Shown piece after piece: positions 1-7,428 of a stretch of DNA of 11,700 nucleotides. Origin of the DNA: Cephalothrix simula (lineage: Eukaryota; Nemertea; Palaeonemertea; Archinemertea; Cephalotrichidae); contig JAXIUW010196621.1 in the NCBI GenBank assembly GCA_035591015.1, forward strand, positions 1 through 11,700. The letters run 5' to 3'. The position numbers and the translations under genes were made by a program. Numbering within the stretch: the stretch's first letter is position 1; each line of letters begins with the position of its first letter. The notes under the pieces were generated by a model. That model was not told the DNA's origin. It searched no databases and saw only the letters and a list, made by a program, of their open reading frames with translations.

Positions 1-79
1 AATGACCCAAATACCGGGTTCCTAGGTGCAAATTTGTCATCTCTGGATTAATTTATTTCAAGGCTCATATGGGATCATA

Positions 80-106
80 TGACCTTTGACTGACCCCCAC
101 GGGTCA
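80..106. promoter_or_regulatory. cluster of nuclear-receptor half-sites
   Basis: TGACCT-T-TGACTG (80-92) is a DR1-like pair on the minus strand. It overlaps TGACCC-CCAC-GGGTCA (91-106), a perfect everted pair with a 4-base spacer. DR1 sites bind RXR partners and HNF4, and everted repeats can bind RAR-RXR. It lies about 4 kb beyond the RAR stop codons, so any link to the gene is speculation. Confidence 0.2.
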
Positions 107-144
107 TCTGATAGGAACCCAAGATTTTCGTCATTTAGTATGCT

Positions 145-440
145 TGGCATGCCAAACAACCTATTGTAGCTAGTTTGCGTCTAACCCACACTATTCGACC
201 ACTAAAAGTGGGACTTGGTCTATTTTCGATTTTTTTGCACATTTTGCGCCACGGCTCCTTACCAGGTGGGGCCAAAAATTTAGAAATTCTCCCATGGTGT
301 GTAACTTTTCATGCTCTTTTAAAAAATGTATAGGCTTAAGGGGTTCCGATGCCCCTTCTAGGAGATCTCGACGGGGGGGGGGCGAAATTTGTACATTTTA
401 CTCTGCCTCATCCAATTTTTCCATCCATTTGTGTACATTA
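145..440 (+). repeat. dispersed repeat family, copy 1 (diverged)
   Basis: This resembles 5505-5720 in several ordered blocks. An AAAGTGGG...CTATTTT block sits near 205-230, an ATTTTNCATGCT..AAAAATGT block near 305-330, and TGCCTCATCCAATTTTTCC with CCATTTGTG at 404-433. A 10-base G run (373-382) interrupts it. No coding capacity was seen. The 70-codon frame at 294-506 crosses the G run and resembles no protein I know. Confidence 0.4.
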
Positions 441-1140
441 AAAGAATATCATATTGTTGATCCCAACAAAACAAAAAACAAAATAACAGAATTGCACGAA
501 ATATAATAAAAACTGAATACAATATTTTTCAGAGGAGTGATTAATGTACATTTTTTATTTTTTTTATTTTATTTCATTGATTTAATGGGCGTAATCCCAA
601 ATATCATATTTCATTGGTGGTGTGAACAGGCCAAAGGATATTCGCCCTTTGGGTGTATTGAAATAATCATTTTTGTCGCAAATAAGAGTATTCGGTACAC
701 CTGAACTTCGAAAAATCGATTTGGTACCTGAAATGTCTTGATGAAGAAGTCACTGACTTAAAGGGTAGTTACTAATTCCAGTTATGCTAATTCAGAATCG
801 AGGTGGTCTCATTAATGGATATACATACATAAAACAGTGTTATAATTAGATATTCTAAACACCAAGAATTAAAGATTATTTAGAAATTTCGTAGAACCGA
901 TTGGCCTACCCTGACGAGTAAGGCGGTATATGCAATGTAGTACATTTGGTATATTACTTCGGGAGGGAGCGAGATCGAAGGTACATTCGATTTGCGACCG
1001 AACGGCCGTTGCTCGTCACGGTACGATTGGCCGAACCAAATATGACAAATTGATTAATCAAAATTAAGCATGCCAAATGCTGCTTTTTATAGAGCAAGTT
1101 TATAAGGTAGCAGCGAACAGATTAGCATGCACAAATACCA
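441..1140. other. no gene recognised
   Basis: This is AT-rich non-coding DNA with a T-rich tract near 548-575. No splice-bounded exon, RNA gene or long repeat was seen. The part around 960-1030 is richer in G+C and contains several CG dinucleotides, but it shows no open frame of note. Confidence 0.5.
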
Positions 1141-1499
1141 ATAACTGAGAAACGCTACTATCTGGTATGCCTATGCGTTTGATATTCGGTGGGGTAGTTC
1201 ATCCCGGTGGGATGTTCGATTATACGACCTCAGTTTATGTCCATTTTTTCCACGACCCCCGGAACATTCACAATTTTGAGGATATTACTTGACTTGAGTT
1301 AGTGTTATTTCTCTCAAGCGTTTCTCAGTTATCACTGTGGTTAAAGCTAAATATAGCTAACGATCTATACTACATCAAGGCTAACAAGGAACTGTATACA
1401 GTTCCTGGTTAGTAGTACATATGTATATCCGAATAGGGAAGATCCTAGTGTTGATCGTTAGCTATCATATAGCTTAACCACAGTGGTTATGAGTCAGAG
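1141..1499. repeat. nested foldback element
   Basis: Three levels of inverted repeat are visible. ATAACTGAGAAACGCT (1141-1156) is the exact reverse complement of 1317-1332. Then 1324-1365 pairs with 1453-1499, both arms holding ACTGTGGTTAA and TAGCTAACGATC with small gaps. At the core, 1381-1396 pairs with 1397-1412 at 15 of 16 positions, including a perfect 20-base palindrome AGGAACTGTATACAGTTCCT. A small CATCCC-GGT-GGGATG hairpin lies near 1200-1215. No protein is coded. It looks like a non-autonomous foldback or MITE, or one inserted next to another, of unknown superfamily. Confidence 0.7.
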
Positions 1500-2114
1500 T
1501 GTTTGGCATGCGGCATTGCAGCATTAAATGCAGAATACAGAATATTTGGTAGCACAAAGCCGCTAATCAATTATTTACTTGATTATAATAAAAAATGATA
1601 ATCTTGACTGCACTACGCATCGCTGTATTTTATTTTATTTAAGTTAATGTAACCACGTCCAGAAATTTCTTTTTCATGCTTCATTATAAAATATAAAATG
1701 TAACAAATTATATAAGCTTATACTTTGTAAAAAATTATAATCATGTAGTTTAATGCAACGGTACTATTTATATAAGATTTACTTCTTAAATACTTTATAT
1801 TATTGAAGACGTACTTTTATGTTTTTGTTCTTATTTTATTGTGAATTAAAACTTTTGAGAAGTATGTTTTAGATTAAAGAATACCTATCTGAACCCTCGG
1901 TATCTTATATACACCCCAGATATAAATCTGATCAGAAATGTCAAAAGAAAAACTTAACGACGACAAAAACAATGACTACATGTATCTAAAAATAACCATT
2001 AATTTAAGACATCATGAGTAACCGAATTTTCTATTGAAATATAAACCCTTTAGCAGTAGCTTAGCGTAACCTAGTTATATTCAACAGTCAAACCAACGTT
2101 CCAGAAGCAAACAG
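1500..2114. other. no gene recognised
   Basis: This is very AT-rich DNA with no coding signal, splice-bounded exon or clear repeat. Short TTTAT and TATAAG runs are common. Confidence 0.5.
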
Positions 2115-2551
2115 AAAGAACTTGGGCTGACTTCCCATGATTTCGCCCACTAAATTTTCCAAAAATAAATTTGTTCCAAATCGCCTTAAACTCCGTAAAT
2201 AAGATATATGTAGTCTAAATTTTTAAAGTTCGAACTTATTTTTTCATTTAAGTAAATATTTTTGGCTAGCAATTAAAGTCCATCCTCTGTGTACAAATGA
2301 AGAGGGATTCAAAACTATCCCGATAGAGCATGTTGCCGGTCGGTCCACAAAATGAAACTTTGTCAGCCATCAGATTATGTGATATTGGTAATTATCACAG
2401 TTTTGTATATCTATTCATTGCACAATTCTATTGAAATCAATGAGGTAAATAATATTGTTTTGCACCTGTGATAAGATAATTAATTAACCATAAAAGCGAA
2501 GTAGAAAAGGCTGCAGTGGGCAAAATCAGGGGAAGTCAGTCCAAGTTCTTT
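2115..2551. mobile_element. MITE-like element with 36-base terminal inverted repeats
   Basis: The left arm 2115-2150 begins AAAGAACTTGGGCTGACTTC. It matches the reverse complement of the right arm 2516-2551 at 33 of 36 positions. The 365-base interior is AT-rich and has no open frame, so the element would depend on a transposase made elsewhere. No convincing target-site duplication was found at the arm edges, so the true ends may be slightly different. The superfamily cannot be assigned. Confidence 0.65.
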
Positions 2552-2771
2552 AATTCCAATAAAATAAGGGAAGCACAATGAGCTTGATACATAAACATAG
2601 GACGAAAATAGGACGAAAGTAAAAAAGGCACGTCATAATTTGCAATAATTGAACATTTCAAGTTACTTATTGGTTTCACCCAAAAATATTTCTTTGATAG
2701 TATTGAAGTGAAAAAGTGATTTTAAAAGCAATATAAAATAATGTATCAGCTTAGAATACTGGCAATTTAAC

Positions 2772-2941
2772 TGCTAATTTAAATTAAATTGCTAATTTAA
2801 ATTAGTCTAATACAGCATACCTACAAGGGAGAGGACTTATTTGATAATTAGTCAAAATACAGCATACCTACAAGGGAGAGGACTTATTTGACAATTAGTC
2901 TATACAGCATACCTACAAGGGACTTACTTGACAATTGGGCT
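2772..2941 (+). repeat. tandem repeat, about 47-base unit, three copies
   Basis: Units start at 2811, 2858 and 2903 with TACAGCATACCTACAAGGGA, followed by GACTTATTTGAYAATTAGTC. Unit lengths are 47, 45 and about 39 bases; the third has lost GAGAG. Just before them GCTAATTTAAATTA occurs twice (2773-2804). The AGCATACCTA core recurs near 2974. Confidence 0.9.
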
Positions 2942-3097
2942 ATAATAATTTTATAGACTCTAAGGTAAGCCTTAGCATACCTAAACATACATATATAGTA
3001 ATATTTATAGAGCTAAATAATCCAGCAGTAGAATGCGAAAGAGAATACTGAAATGAGATCATGCTGAGATCAGTGGACGATGAATTTGAAGCATAGG

Positions 3098-3200
3098 CCT
3101 TTGTCAGCCCAAATTCTGGGGAGAAAATTCTATTCCATAGGGAATAGAATTTAATTACTACGGGAATACCATTGTCTCCCGATTAGCAAGGCTGACAAGG
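3098..3200. repeat. small foldback element
   Basis: The ends CCTTTGTCAGCC (3098-3109) and GGCTGACAAGG (3190-3200) are inverted copies with one gap. Nested inside is a perfect 12-base stem, AAATTCTATTCC (3125-3136) and GGAATAGAATTT (3141-3152), around ATAG. GGGGAGA and its partner TCTCCCG form an outer pair. This is a MITE-like foldback with no coding content. Confidence 0.65.
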
Positions 3201-3800
3201 ACCAGCGATTTGAGGTGCACAGTGCACACCGGATTTATTTTTTGAATGAACTTCGTATTAACAAGATACTAGTCTGACCCTTGCGAATGATCCATACTTA
3301 TCTACCCGTACCCGGGGATTCTATACGGCGGTAATTTCAAAATTGGTTTATGTCACAATTGGCATAGGAGATCTCATAATAATCTCGTTTCTCACGGCAG
3401 TAGTTGGTTTAGTAATGGCTATACATGTACTTAGTTTAACTATTAAGTATATGTTTAGTTTTTTAACATTAGTTAGTTTGTAAGTATCGAGTCCTAAATA
3501 TTTAAAAATAAGAATGGATCATGAAAAATATTTAAAAAATGGACCAGCAGTTATCAGTTCATCACGTTTTACAATACAATACTTCTTTAAAATTTTTTAA
3601 TAATACCACGACGAAACCACTTGCGCTGCTCCTATTTTGTCTTCGCACTCCAAGATCATTTTTTTGAGATGCTTAATTTCATACTCTCTTACTCATCAAG
3701 AAGTACTGCTCAAACTACTTTTATTGAAGAGGAACTTTGCTTGTACTTCTTCTTCAAGATGTACCTTCGTACTTATTCAAGATGAACTTTTAGACTGCTT
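3201..3800. other. 3' flank of the RAR gene, no gene recognised
   Basis: This is AT-rich DNA downstream of the proposed poly(A) signal. The only structure seen is a loose TTCAAGAT repeat whose units (3753, 3776, 3805) run over the edge into the 3' UTR. The 84-codon frame at 3637-3891 is low-complexity, rich in Leu, Phe and Ser, and spans this repeat. Confidence 0.4.
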
Positions 3801-3806
3801 TTTATT
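3801..3806 (-). terminator. candidate poly(A) signal of the RAR gene
   Basis: AATAAA on the minus strand (TTTATT on plus) is the first canonical signal after the version-B stop, about 435 bases downstream. A second AATAAA follows at 3725-3720. The segment 4240-3807 would be 3' UTR. No long T/GT element was confirmed, and the motif is common in AT-rich DNA. Confidence 0.4.
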
Positions 3807-4240
3807 CAAGATTCACTTTATAAAGTACTACTTTTTTTCAAGTAGTGTTTGTCATTATAATTTCTTAAATAACACAATTTGTATTTTTTGAAGTAAAATG
3901 AAATTTCACAAGCTAAGTCTACAGATACGACGAAAATCCAAATGTAAATCATTCTTTCGTGGCCCCGCGAAAAGCGCTTCAGAAGAAGCTAATAATAAGG
4001 CATCCACTGCTCATTGTAGTCAATTTCTACACAATGATTTATCAACAAATTAAACAACACAGCACACTCTTATCTTCTCCTGTTTTTAGTTAAAATAAAC
4101 TAGTCTATCATTACCTTATAACAGGAATGATTAGAACAGATTCATATCCGAGTTTCTGTCTAAAGCAATCGGGTGAAGTCCCGATTCCAGTCCCAGATCC
4201 AGGAAGTATGTTTCTTTCCAGGAAGCGGGCTGAGGCGCTT

Positions 4241-4341
4241 TCACAGGATCACATTTTCGGTTCGGTCGAGAATCTCCAAGACAAGAGGCGGGACTGTCTG
4301 CCCGGGCATATCATCTCGGAAATGGAGTACTCTGTCGGCAC
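4241..4341 (-). CDS. RAR: RAR terminal coding exon, version B (tandem duplicate of the AF-2 exon)
   Basis: This is the second terminal exon, starting 155 bases further along the transcript than version A, in the same phase. The acceptor is TTCCCATTTTGTCCTATAG, ending at 4342. The first two bases complete Gly with the same upstream donor. The protein then reads ADRVLHFRDDMPGQT, VPPLVLEILDRTENV, IL and stop (TGA, 4243-4241). It shares 20 of 32 aligned residues with version A. Of the 20 codons concerned, 14 differ at silent positions, so the protein has been kept while the DNA drifted. The charge-clamp Glu is kept, but helix 12 is LVLEIL instead of LVREML, and helix 11 has Phe where RARgamma has Leu400. 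It keeps the Arg equivalent to Arg396, which version A lacks. It ends five residues sooner than A. Confidence 0.88.
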
Positions 4342-4380
4342 CTATAGGACAAAATGGGAACGTAATGGTGACCTTATATA
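4342..4380 (-). promoter_or_regulatory. 39-base spacer with the version-B 3' splice site
   Basis: This stretch lies between the stop of version A and the first base of version B. It holds a pyrimidine-rich tract and the AG of the second acceptor. It is too short for a poly(A) site of its own and too short for a normal intron. Transcripts spliced to A should therefore carry B inside their 3' UTR, while transcripts spliced to B skip A as intron. The AAGGTCAC in it resembles a nuclear receptor half-site, which may be chance. Confidence 0.6.
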
Positions 4381-4496
4381 TCAGGACTTTTTCTCGGGCA
4401 TTGTTACATTTTCAGTCCGATCTAACATTTCCCGTACAAGTGGCGGGACATCACCTCCTGGCATTTCTTGGCGTAGACTCAACACTTTTGATGCGC
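4381..4496 (-). CDS. RAR: RAR terminal coding exon, version A (helix 11 end and AF-2 helix 12)
   Basis: This is the first of two tandem last exons met by the transcript. The acceptor is strong: CCCCTACCCTTTTTCTAACAG ends at 4497, with branch-point-like CTTAAC and CTCTGAC about 30-40 bases upstream. The first two bases complete a Gly codon with the G at 6163. The protein then reads ASKVLSLRQEMPGGD, VPPLVREMLDRTENV, TMPEKKS and stop (TGA, 4383-4381). PPLVREML is the AF-2 helix that docks coactivator LxxLL motifs. The Glu of the charge clamp and the REML core are as in vertebrate RARs. The linker before PPL is one residue longer than in vertebrates, and there is almost no F domain. Position RARgamma Arg396 is Lys. 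Whether this version or version B is used more cannot be told from sequence. Confidence 0.9.
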
Positions 4497-4573
4497 CTGT
4501 TAGAAAAAGGGTAGGGGAAATGGGTCAGAGTGTTAAGAGGAAAAGAACACAAAGCCAAGATCATAAAAAATAA

Positions 4574-4672
4574 TGAAATCTTTAAAAATAAAATTTTGGA
4601 ATAATAAAAAAATTTCCAAAAAATGAATTTTCCAAAAAAAAATTAAAATTTTATTGCTTTTTTCAAAATTTG
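4574..4672. repeat. A/T-rich low-complexity tract
   Basis: Runs of A and T with TTTCCAAAAA and AAAATTTT blocks sit in the intron about 80 bases upstream of the version-A acceptor. There is no coding content. Confidence 0.7.
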
Positions 4673-4858
4673 GATATGAAGCAAGATCATATGGTAACAT
4701 TGCGGGACAGTTTCAAAATCATAGACCCTCCCTCTATTACACATAGTTGTTATGTGGAATGTAAGATTATTTATAATTTTTCGTGCAAATACAATTTAAT
4801 AATTTCCCAAAAATTTCAAAATAATGTTTTGACCTTGGCTGAGACAGATTTGTTTTTG

Positions 4859-4965
4859 GTTTCTACAAATGTATGAGGCTATCTACTATGAAAGTATAAA
4901 GCTGAAAATTTTAGCTTCACATTTTCATGTATTATAATTTCTGCTAGCCACACATTCGTAGAAAC
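4859..4965. repeat. small foldback (hairpin) element
   Basis: The left arm begins GTTTCTACAAATGTATGAGG. It is mirrored by the right arm ending CACATTCGTAGAAAC, with GGCTA/TAGCC next. The arms continue with gaps to the centre, AAGCTGAAAATTTTAGCTT (4899-4917). It could fold along its whole length. It is a MITE-like element in the intron before the terminal exons. Confidence 0.6.
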
Positions 4966-5065
4966 TCTTTTTTACCTAAACCACAAAATCTAGGGTAGGG
5001 TTTACACTAAAACTAAAGTTCTTTATTTACGTTCGATAAAAATATATTGACTTAAATTGTATTTT

Positions 5066-5163
5066 AATTGATGAGGCATGCAAAATTTTAATGTTCCCCC
5101 TCCCTGCAGCGCACAAAATTAACCCTCTAAACCTATAGTTTTTGGAAGGAGCATGCAAAATTG
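5066..5163 (-). repeat. dispersed repeat family, inverted partial copy
   Basis: Read on the minus strand, this holds CAATTTTGCATGCTCCTTCC, AAAAACTATAGGTTTAG and TGCCTCATCAA. The same order is found on the plus strand at 5636-5700 (CAATTTTGCATATACTTTCC, AAAAATGTCTAGATTTAG, TGCCTCATCCAA). The two copies face each other around the MITE at 5184-5466. Confidence 0.6.
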
Positions 5164-5183
5164 AACTAAGGTGTGGTGTCATT

Positions 5184-5466
5184 CAGGGTGGCCACTGTTC
5201 AATGATTTTCAGGACACTTCGTGAAAAATTCCCTGATCCTTTTCAGGCAACGCGACAAAATTTTATGATAACCACTAAGATTTTTTATGCGTAAAGCAAC
5301 ATAATTCCATGATAACCGCAAAGTTTTTTAAATTGTAAAGTGACAAATTTGAAGAATAAAAATTGGTCCCGACTTTTTGTGAAATTCCCGGACTTTTCCA
5401 TGACTTGCAAAGGCTAAATTAAATTTCCCTGACTTTTCCCCGATTTCCAGGTTAGTGGGCTCCCTG
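5184..5466. mobile_element. MITE with CAGGGTG-type terminal inverted repeats
   Basis: The left end CAGGGTGGCCACTG and the right end TAGTGGGCTCCCTG are inverted copies with two mismatches in 14. Inside are several CCCTGACTTTTCC-like phrases in both halves, typical of a CAGGG-ended repeat I recognise from many invertebrate genomes. A 47-base internal direct repeat starts at 5248 and 5297 (YATGATAACC core). The flanks GTCAT (5178-5182 and 5467-5471) suggest a 5-base target duplication. The 99-codon minus frame 5627-5328 runs mostly through it and is not a gene. Confidence 0.7.
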
Positions 5467-5504
5467 GTCATATTCCAGCTTCCTCGGGGTGAGTTGATGG
5501 TAGA

Positions 5505-5720
5505 AAATGGCAATTTTTTCATGCCCTTCAATAATGCTGCAAACCCAAAAAGTGGGTAATGCTCGACTATTTTTCCCAATGTTGTTCCACCATTCCCTTC
5601 CCGGGCGGAATAGAAAAATGAAACCAAGCCTAACTCAATTTTGCATATACTTTCCGAAAAATGTCTAGATTTAGGCCTAATATTTTGCCTGCCTCATCCA
5701 ATAGTTTCCGTCCATTTGTG
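5505..5720 (+). repeat. dispersed repeat family, copy 2
   Basis: The blocks AAAAAGTGGG..CTATTTTTC, CAATTTTGCATATAC and TGCCTCATCCAATAGTTTCC occur in the same order as at 145-440. The last block also recurs at 9885-9914 (CTCATCATATTTTTCC then TTCATTTGTG). At least four fragments of this family lie in the window. Confidence 0.5.
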
Positions 5721-5770
5721 GCATATAAAGTAATTTTTTTTTGCACATTAATTCACCGGTAGTAATTTAG

Positions 5771-5893
5771 AGTAGTTATTACACTGAGGGATACGTCCCT
5801 AATGCGTTACAAGTAGCCATTACACTTGGAGATACGTCCCTCGTGCGTTTCAAGTAGTCATTATATACTCAGAGCACGTGCCTCGTGCAATAC
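5771..5893 (+). repeat. minisatellite, 41-base unit, three copies
   Basis: Units start at 5771, 5812 and 5853, each opening AGTAGYYATTA. GATACGTCCCT with TGCGTT follows in the first two; the third has GCACGTGCCTCGTGC. Two units are exactly 41 bases and the third is more diverged. It is intronic, about 270 bases downstream of the donor of the 159-base exon. Confidence 0.9.
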
Positions 5894-6162
5894 ATGTATT
5901 AATATTGCCAATGTAATTTATTGGAAGGGGAGTAGAACCTTAGTTTCAATGTAAATAAGTACTAACTATACTAATAGAGTTATTGTTAGTTGTATGTTAG
6001 TAAAATATAAACAAGAAACACTTAATAAATAAACCACGTGATCTGATAAAGCGAATAACGTAAACAGAAGTAACTCTGAGCATCCGCGCGCGTCTACACT
6101 ACAATAGGCAGACTGAAATGTAATTGAAAATGGTGCATAATTTTCCAAAACGAGATACTTAC

Positions 6163-6321
6163 CTTTAACACTAATACTTCTTAGGTCAGTTAATTTCATT
6201 AATAATTTAGCAAATAAGTGAGGATTTGAGGAATCCTTTTGACGAACATAATGTTTTAAAGCCTCCAAAATTGGCTCTTGCATCTGCTCTATTTTTTCAA
6301 TGTCTTGGAGACCGGAACGAT
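6163..6321 (-). CDS. RAR: RAR LBD exon, helices 9-10 (159 bases)
   Basis: The exon is 53 codons long, entered and left in phase 1. The acceptor is TTTTTACATAG before 6321. The donor GTAAGTATC at 6162 is near consensus. The first codon is completed by the last G of the previous exon, giving Asp. Reading begins DRSGLQDIEKIEQMQEPILE, continues ALKHYVR and ends KLLMKLTDLRSISVK plus the first base of a Gly codon. QEP.LEALK.YVR is helix 9 and LMK.TDLRSIS.KG is the start of helix 10/11, the RXR dimer surface. Both are RAR signatures and closer to RAR than to thyroid hormone or other NR1 receptors. The usual basic stretch after YVR is changed to QKDSSN. Upstream in-frame codons (6322-6403) are intron, so the ATG at 6403 is not a start. 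Confidence 0.95.
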
Positions 6322-6900
6322 CTATGTAAAAAAGTAAGAAAAAAAAGTAAAGAAATTTAGGTATTTTACAGAAACTGGTGGTGTGGAAAATGGTTTCACC
6401 CATAGTGCAAAAGGCGCAGTTGTTGAGTCGACATTTGCGCCAATTCAGAAAAGTGTCCCTTTTTCATCTCATTGAACTCGCTTCCACCCCAATTGAATGC
6501 GTTTCTTGAATTATGGTAATTTTTCCAGTAATTGAAAAATTATCTGAACCTAAGGTTTAAGTGTTACTGACATAAATATCATGCGCGAAATTGCACCAAT
6601 TTAGACTTTTTAAAGTTAATTGTTAGCTCCGAATTTATTCGGTCTAGCCTGCCCACTCTTTCCAGTATGGTCAGGTTCATTTCCCTATATATTAGTATAC
6701 AATGTAGCAAACTCTGAGACTGATGAGGTAACAATTATCTGATTATATACAATCTAACATAATGAAATGGTCTGGAGTGTGATCATGGTACTGAGAACAA
6801 ACACGAGCATTTTTTTGTGTGGAAATTACACATCTAATATCACACTTAGACTATAGTTATCATTTGTAATGATTCTATTCGTTATTTTTTTATCTATTTA
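6322..6900. other. RAR intron, no further feature recognised
   Basis: This intronic stretch lies just upstream of the 159-base exon. A T/A-rich polypyrimidine tract on the minus strand (6323-6345) serves its acceptor. No extra exon, RNA gene or clear repeat was seen. Confidence 0.5.
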
Positions 6901-6946
6901 TTCAATGATGTAAACACATTTTTTCATTGATGTAAACATATCTTTT
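6901..6946 (+). repeat. 22-base direct repeat, two copies
   Basis: TTCAATGATGTAAACACATT (6901) and TTCATTGATGTAAACATATC (6923) are adjacent diverged copies in the RAR intron. Confidence 0.7.
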
Positions 6947-7011
6947 AAAACTTCCAAGTTTGCGCTACATAGGCCTACTTGGCCGTATGATTAATTTGGT
7001 CATTTCGTCTG

Positions 7012-7152
7012 ATTGGTCAGTGGGCGGGGCTACACCTACATACCATCGATACACATCGTTACACACGACAAAAATCAATACGAGTCGACCTGATTAATCG
7101 ATCCGCGAACCAAATAAGGAGAAATGTCGACCTTTTATAATTCCTTATTTGG
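7012..7152. promoter_or_regulatory. CCAAT box, GC box and inverted pair of CArG boxes in the RAR intron
   Basis: ATTGG (7012-7016, inverted CCAAT) and GGGCGGGGC (7022-7030, Sp/KLF-type) are followed by two perfect CC(A/T)6GG serum-response elements. CCAAATAAGG is at 7110-7119 and its exact reverse complement CCTTATTTGG at 7143-7152. TATAAAAGG lies between them on the minus strand (7139-7131). On the minus strand the GC and CCAAT motifs fall downstream of the TATA motif, which is not normal promoter order. An enhancer, a remnant repeat or chance are all possible. Confidence 0.3.
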
Positions 7153-7428
7153 AAACGTAAAAAAAAGTTGAACACAACTCAGGAGCGTGTATTAACAAGA
7201 TAATCAATACGGGCAACTTGTACACGTTATTTTTAAGAGCCCTGAATTAAATATCACCTGGAAAACTTCTTAAGAGGGATTTTTTTATCAAAGCAAATAA
7301 TTTCCTTATTTCCTGTCTAGACCCACTTTATTAAGGGATTACGTTGTTACTGACATTTTGAAAATTACCCCTACTCAAGTATATCAAGTATCATGATAAA
7401 TGATGTTAAAGCCTAAAAACACAGTAAC
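7153..7428. other. RAR intron, no feature recognised
   Basis: This is AT-rich intronic sequence with no exon, RNA gene or repeat that I can support. Confidence 0.4.

Noticed and set aside
373-382. Ten-G runs here and at 11057-11066 as quadruplex or regulatory sites
   Set aside because: A single G run without three partners nearby does not make a quadruplex motif; simple-sequence slippage is enough.
4241-4496. RAR pseudogene or assembly duplication as the cause of the two terminal exons
   Set aside because: The copies differ at many silent sites, which rules out a recent assembly artefact. All frames, stops, phases and splice sites are intact in both.
4127-4573. 148-codon plus-strand open frame with an apparent internal repeat
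   Set aside because: It is antisense to both terminal RAR exons. Its repeat (TFSVRS...GGT) is the mirror of DRTENV...PPL on the minus strand, where splice sites, phase and homology all agree. The overlapping 113-codon frame at 4173-4514 is the same shadow.
5328-5627. 99-codon minus-strand open frame
   Set aside because: It runs into the MITE at 5184-5466 and its inner copies, and has no recognisable domain.
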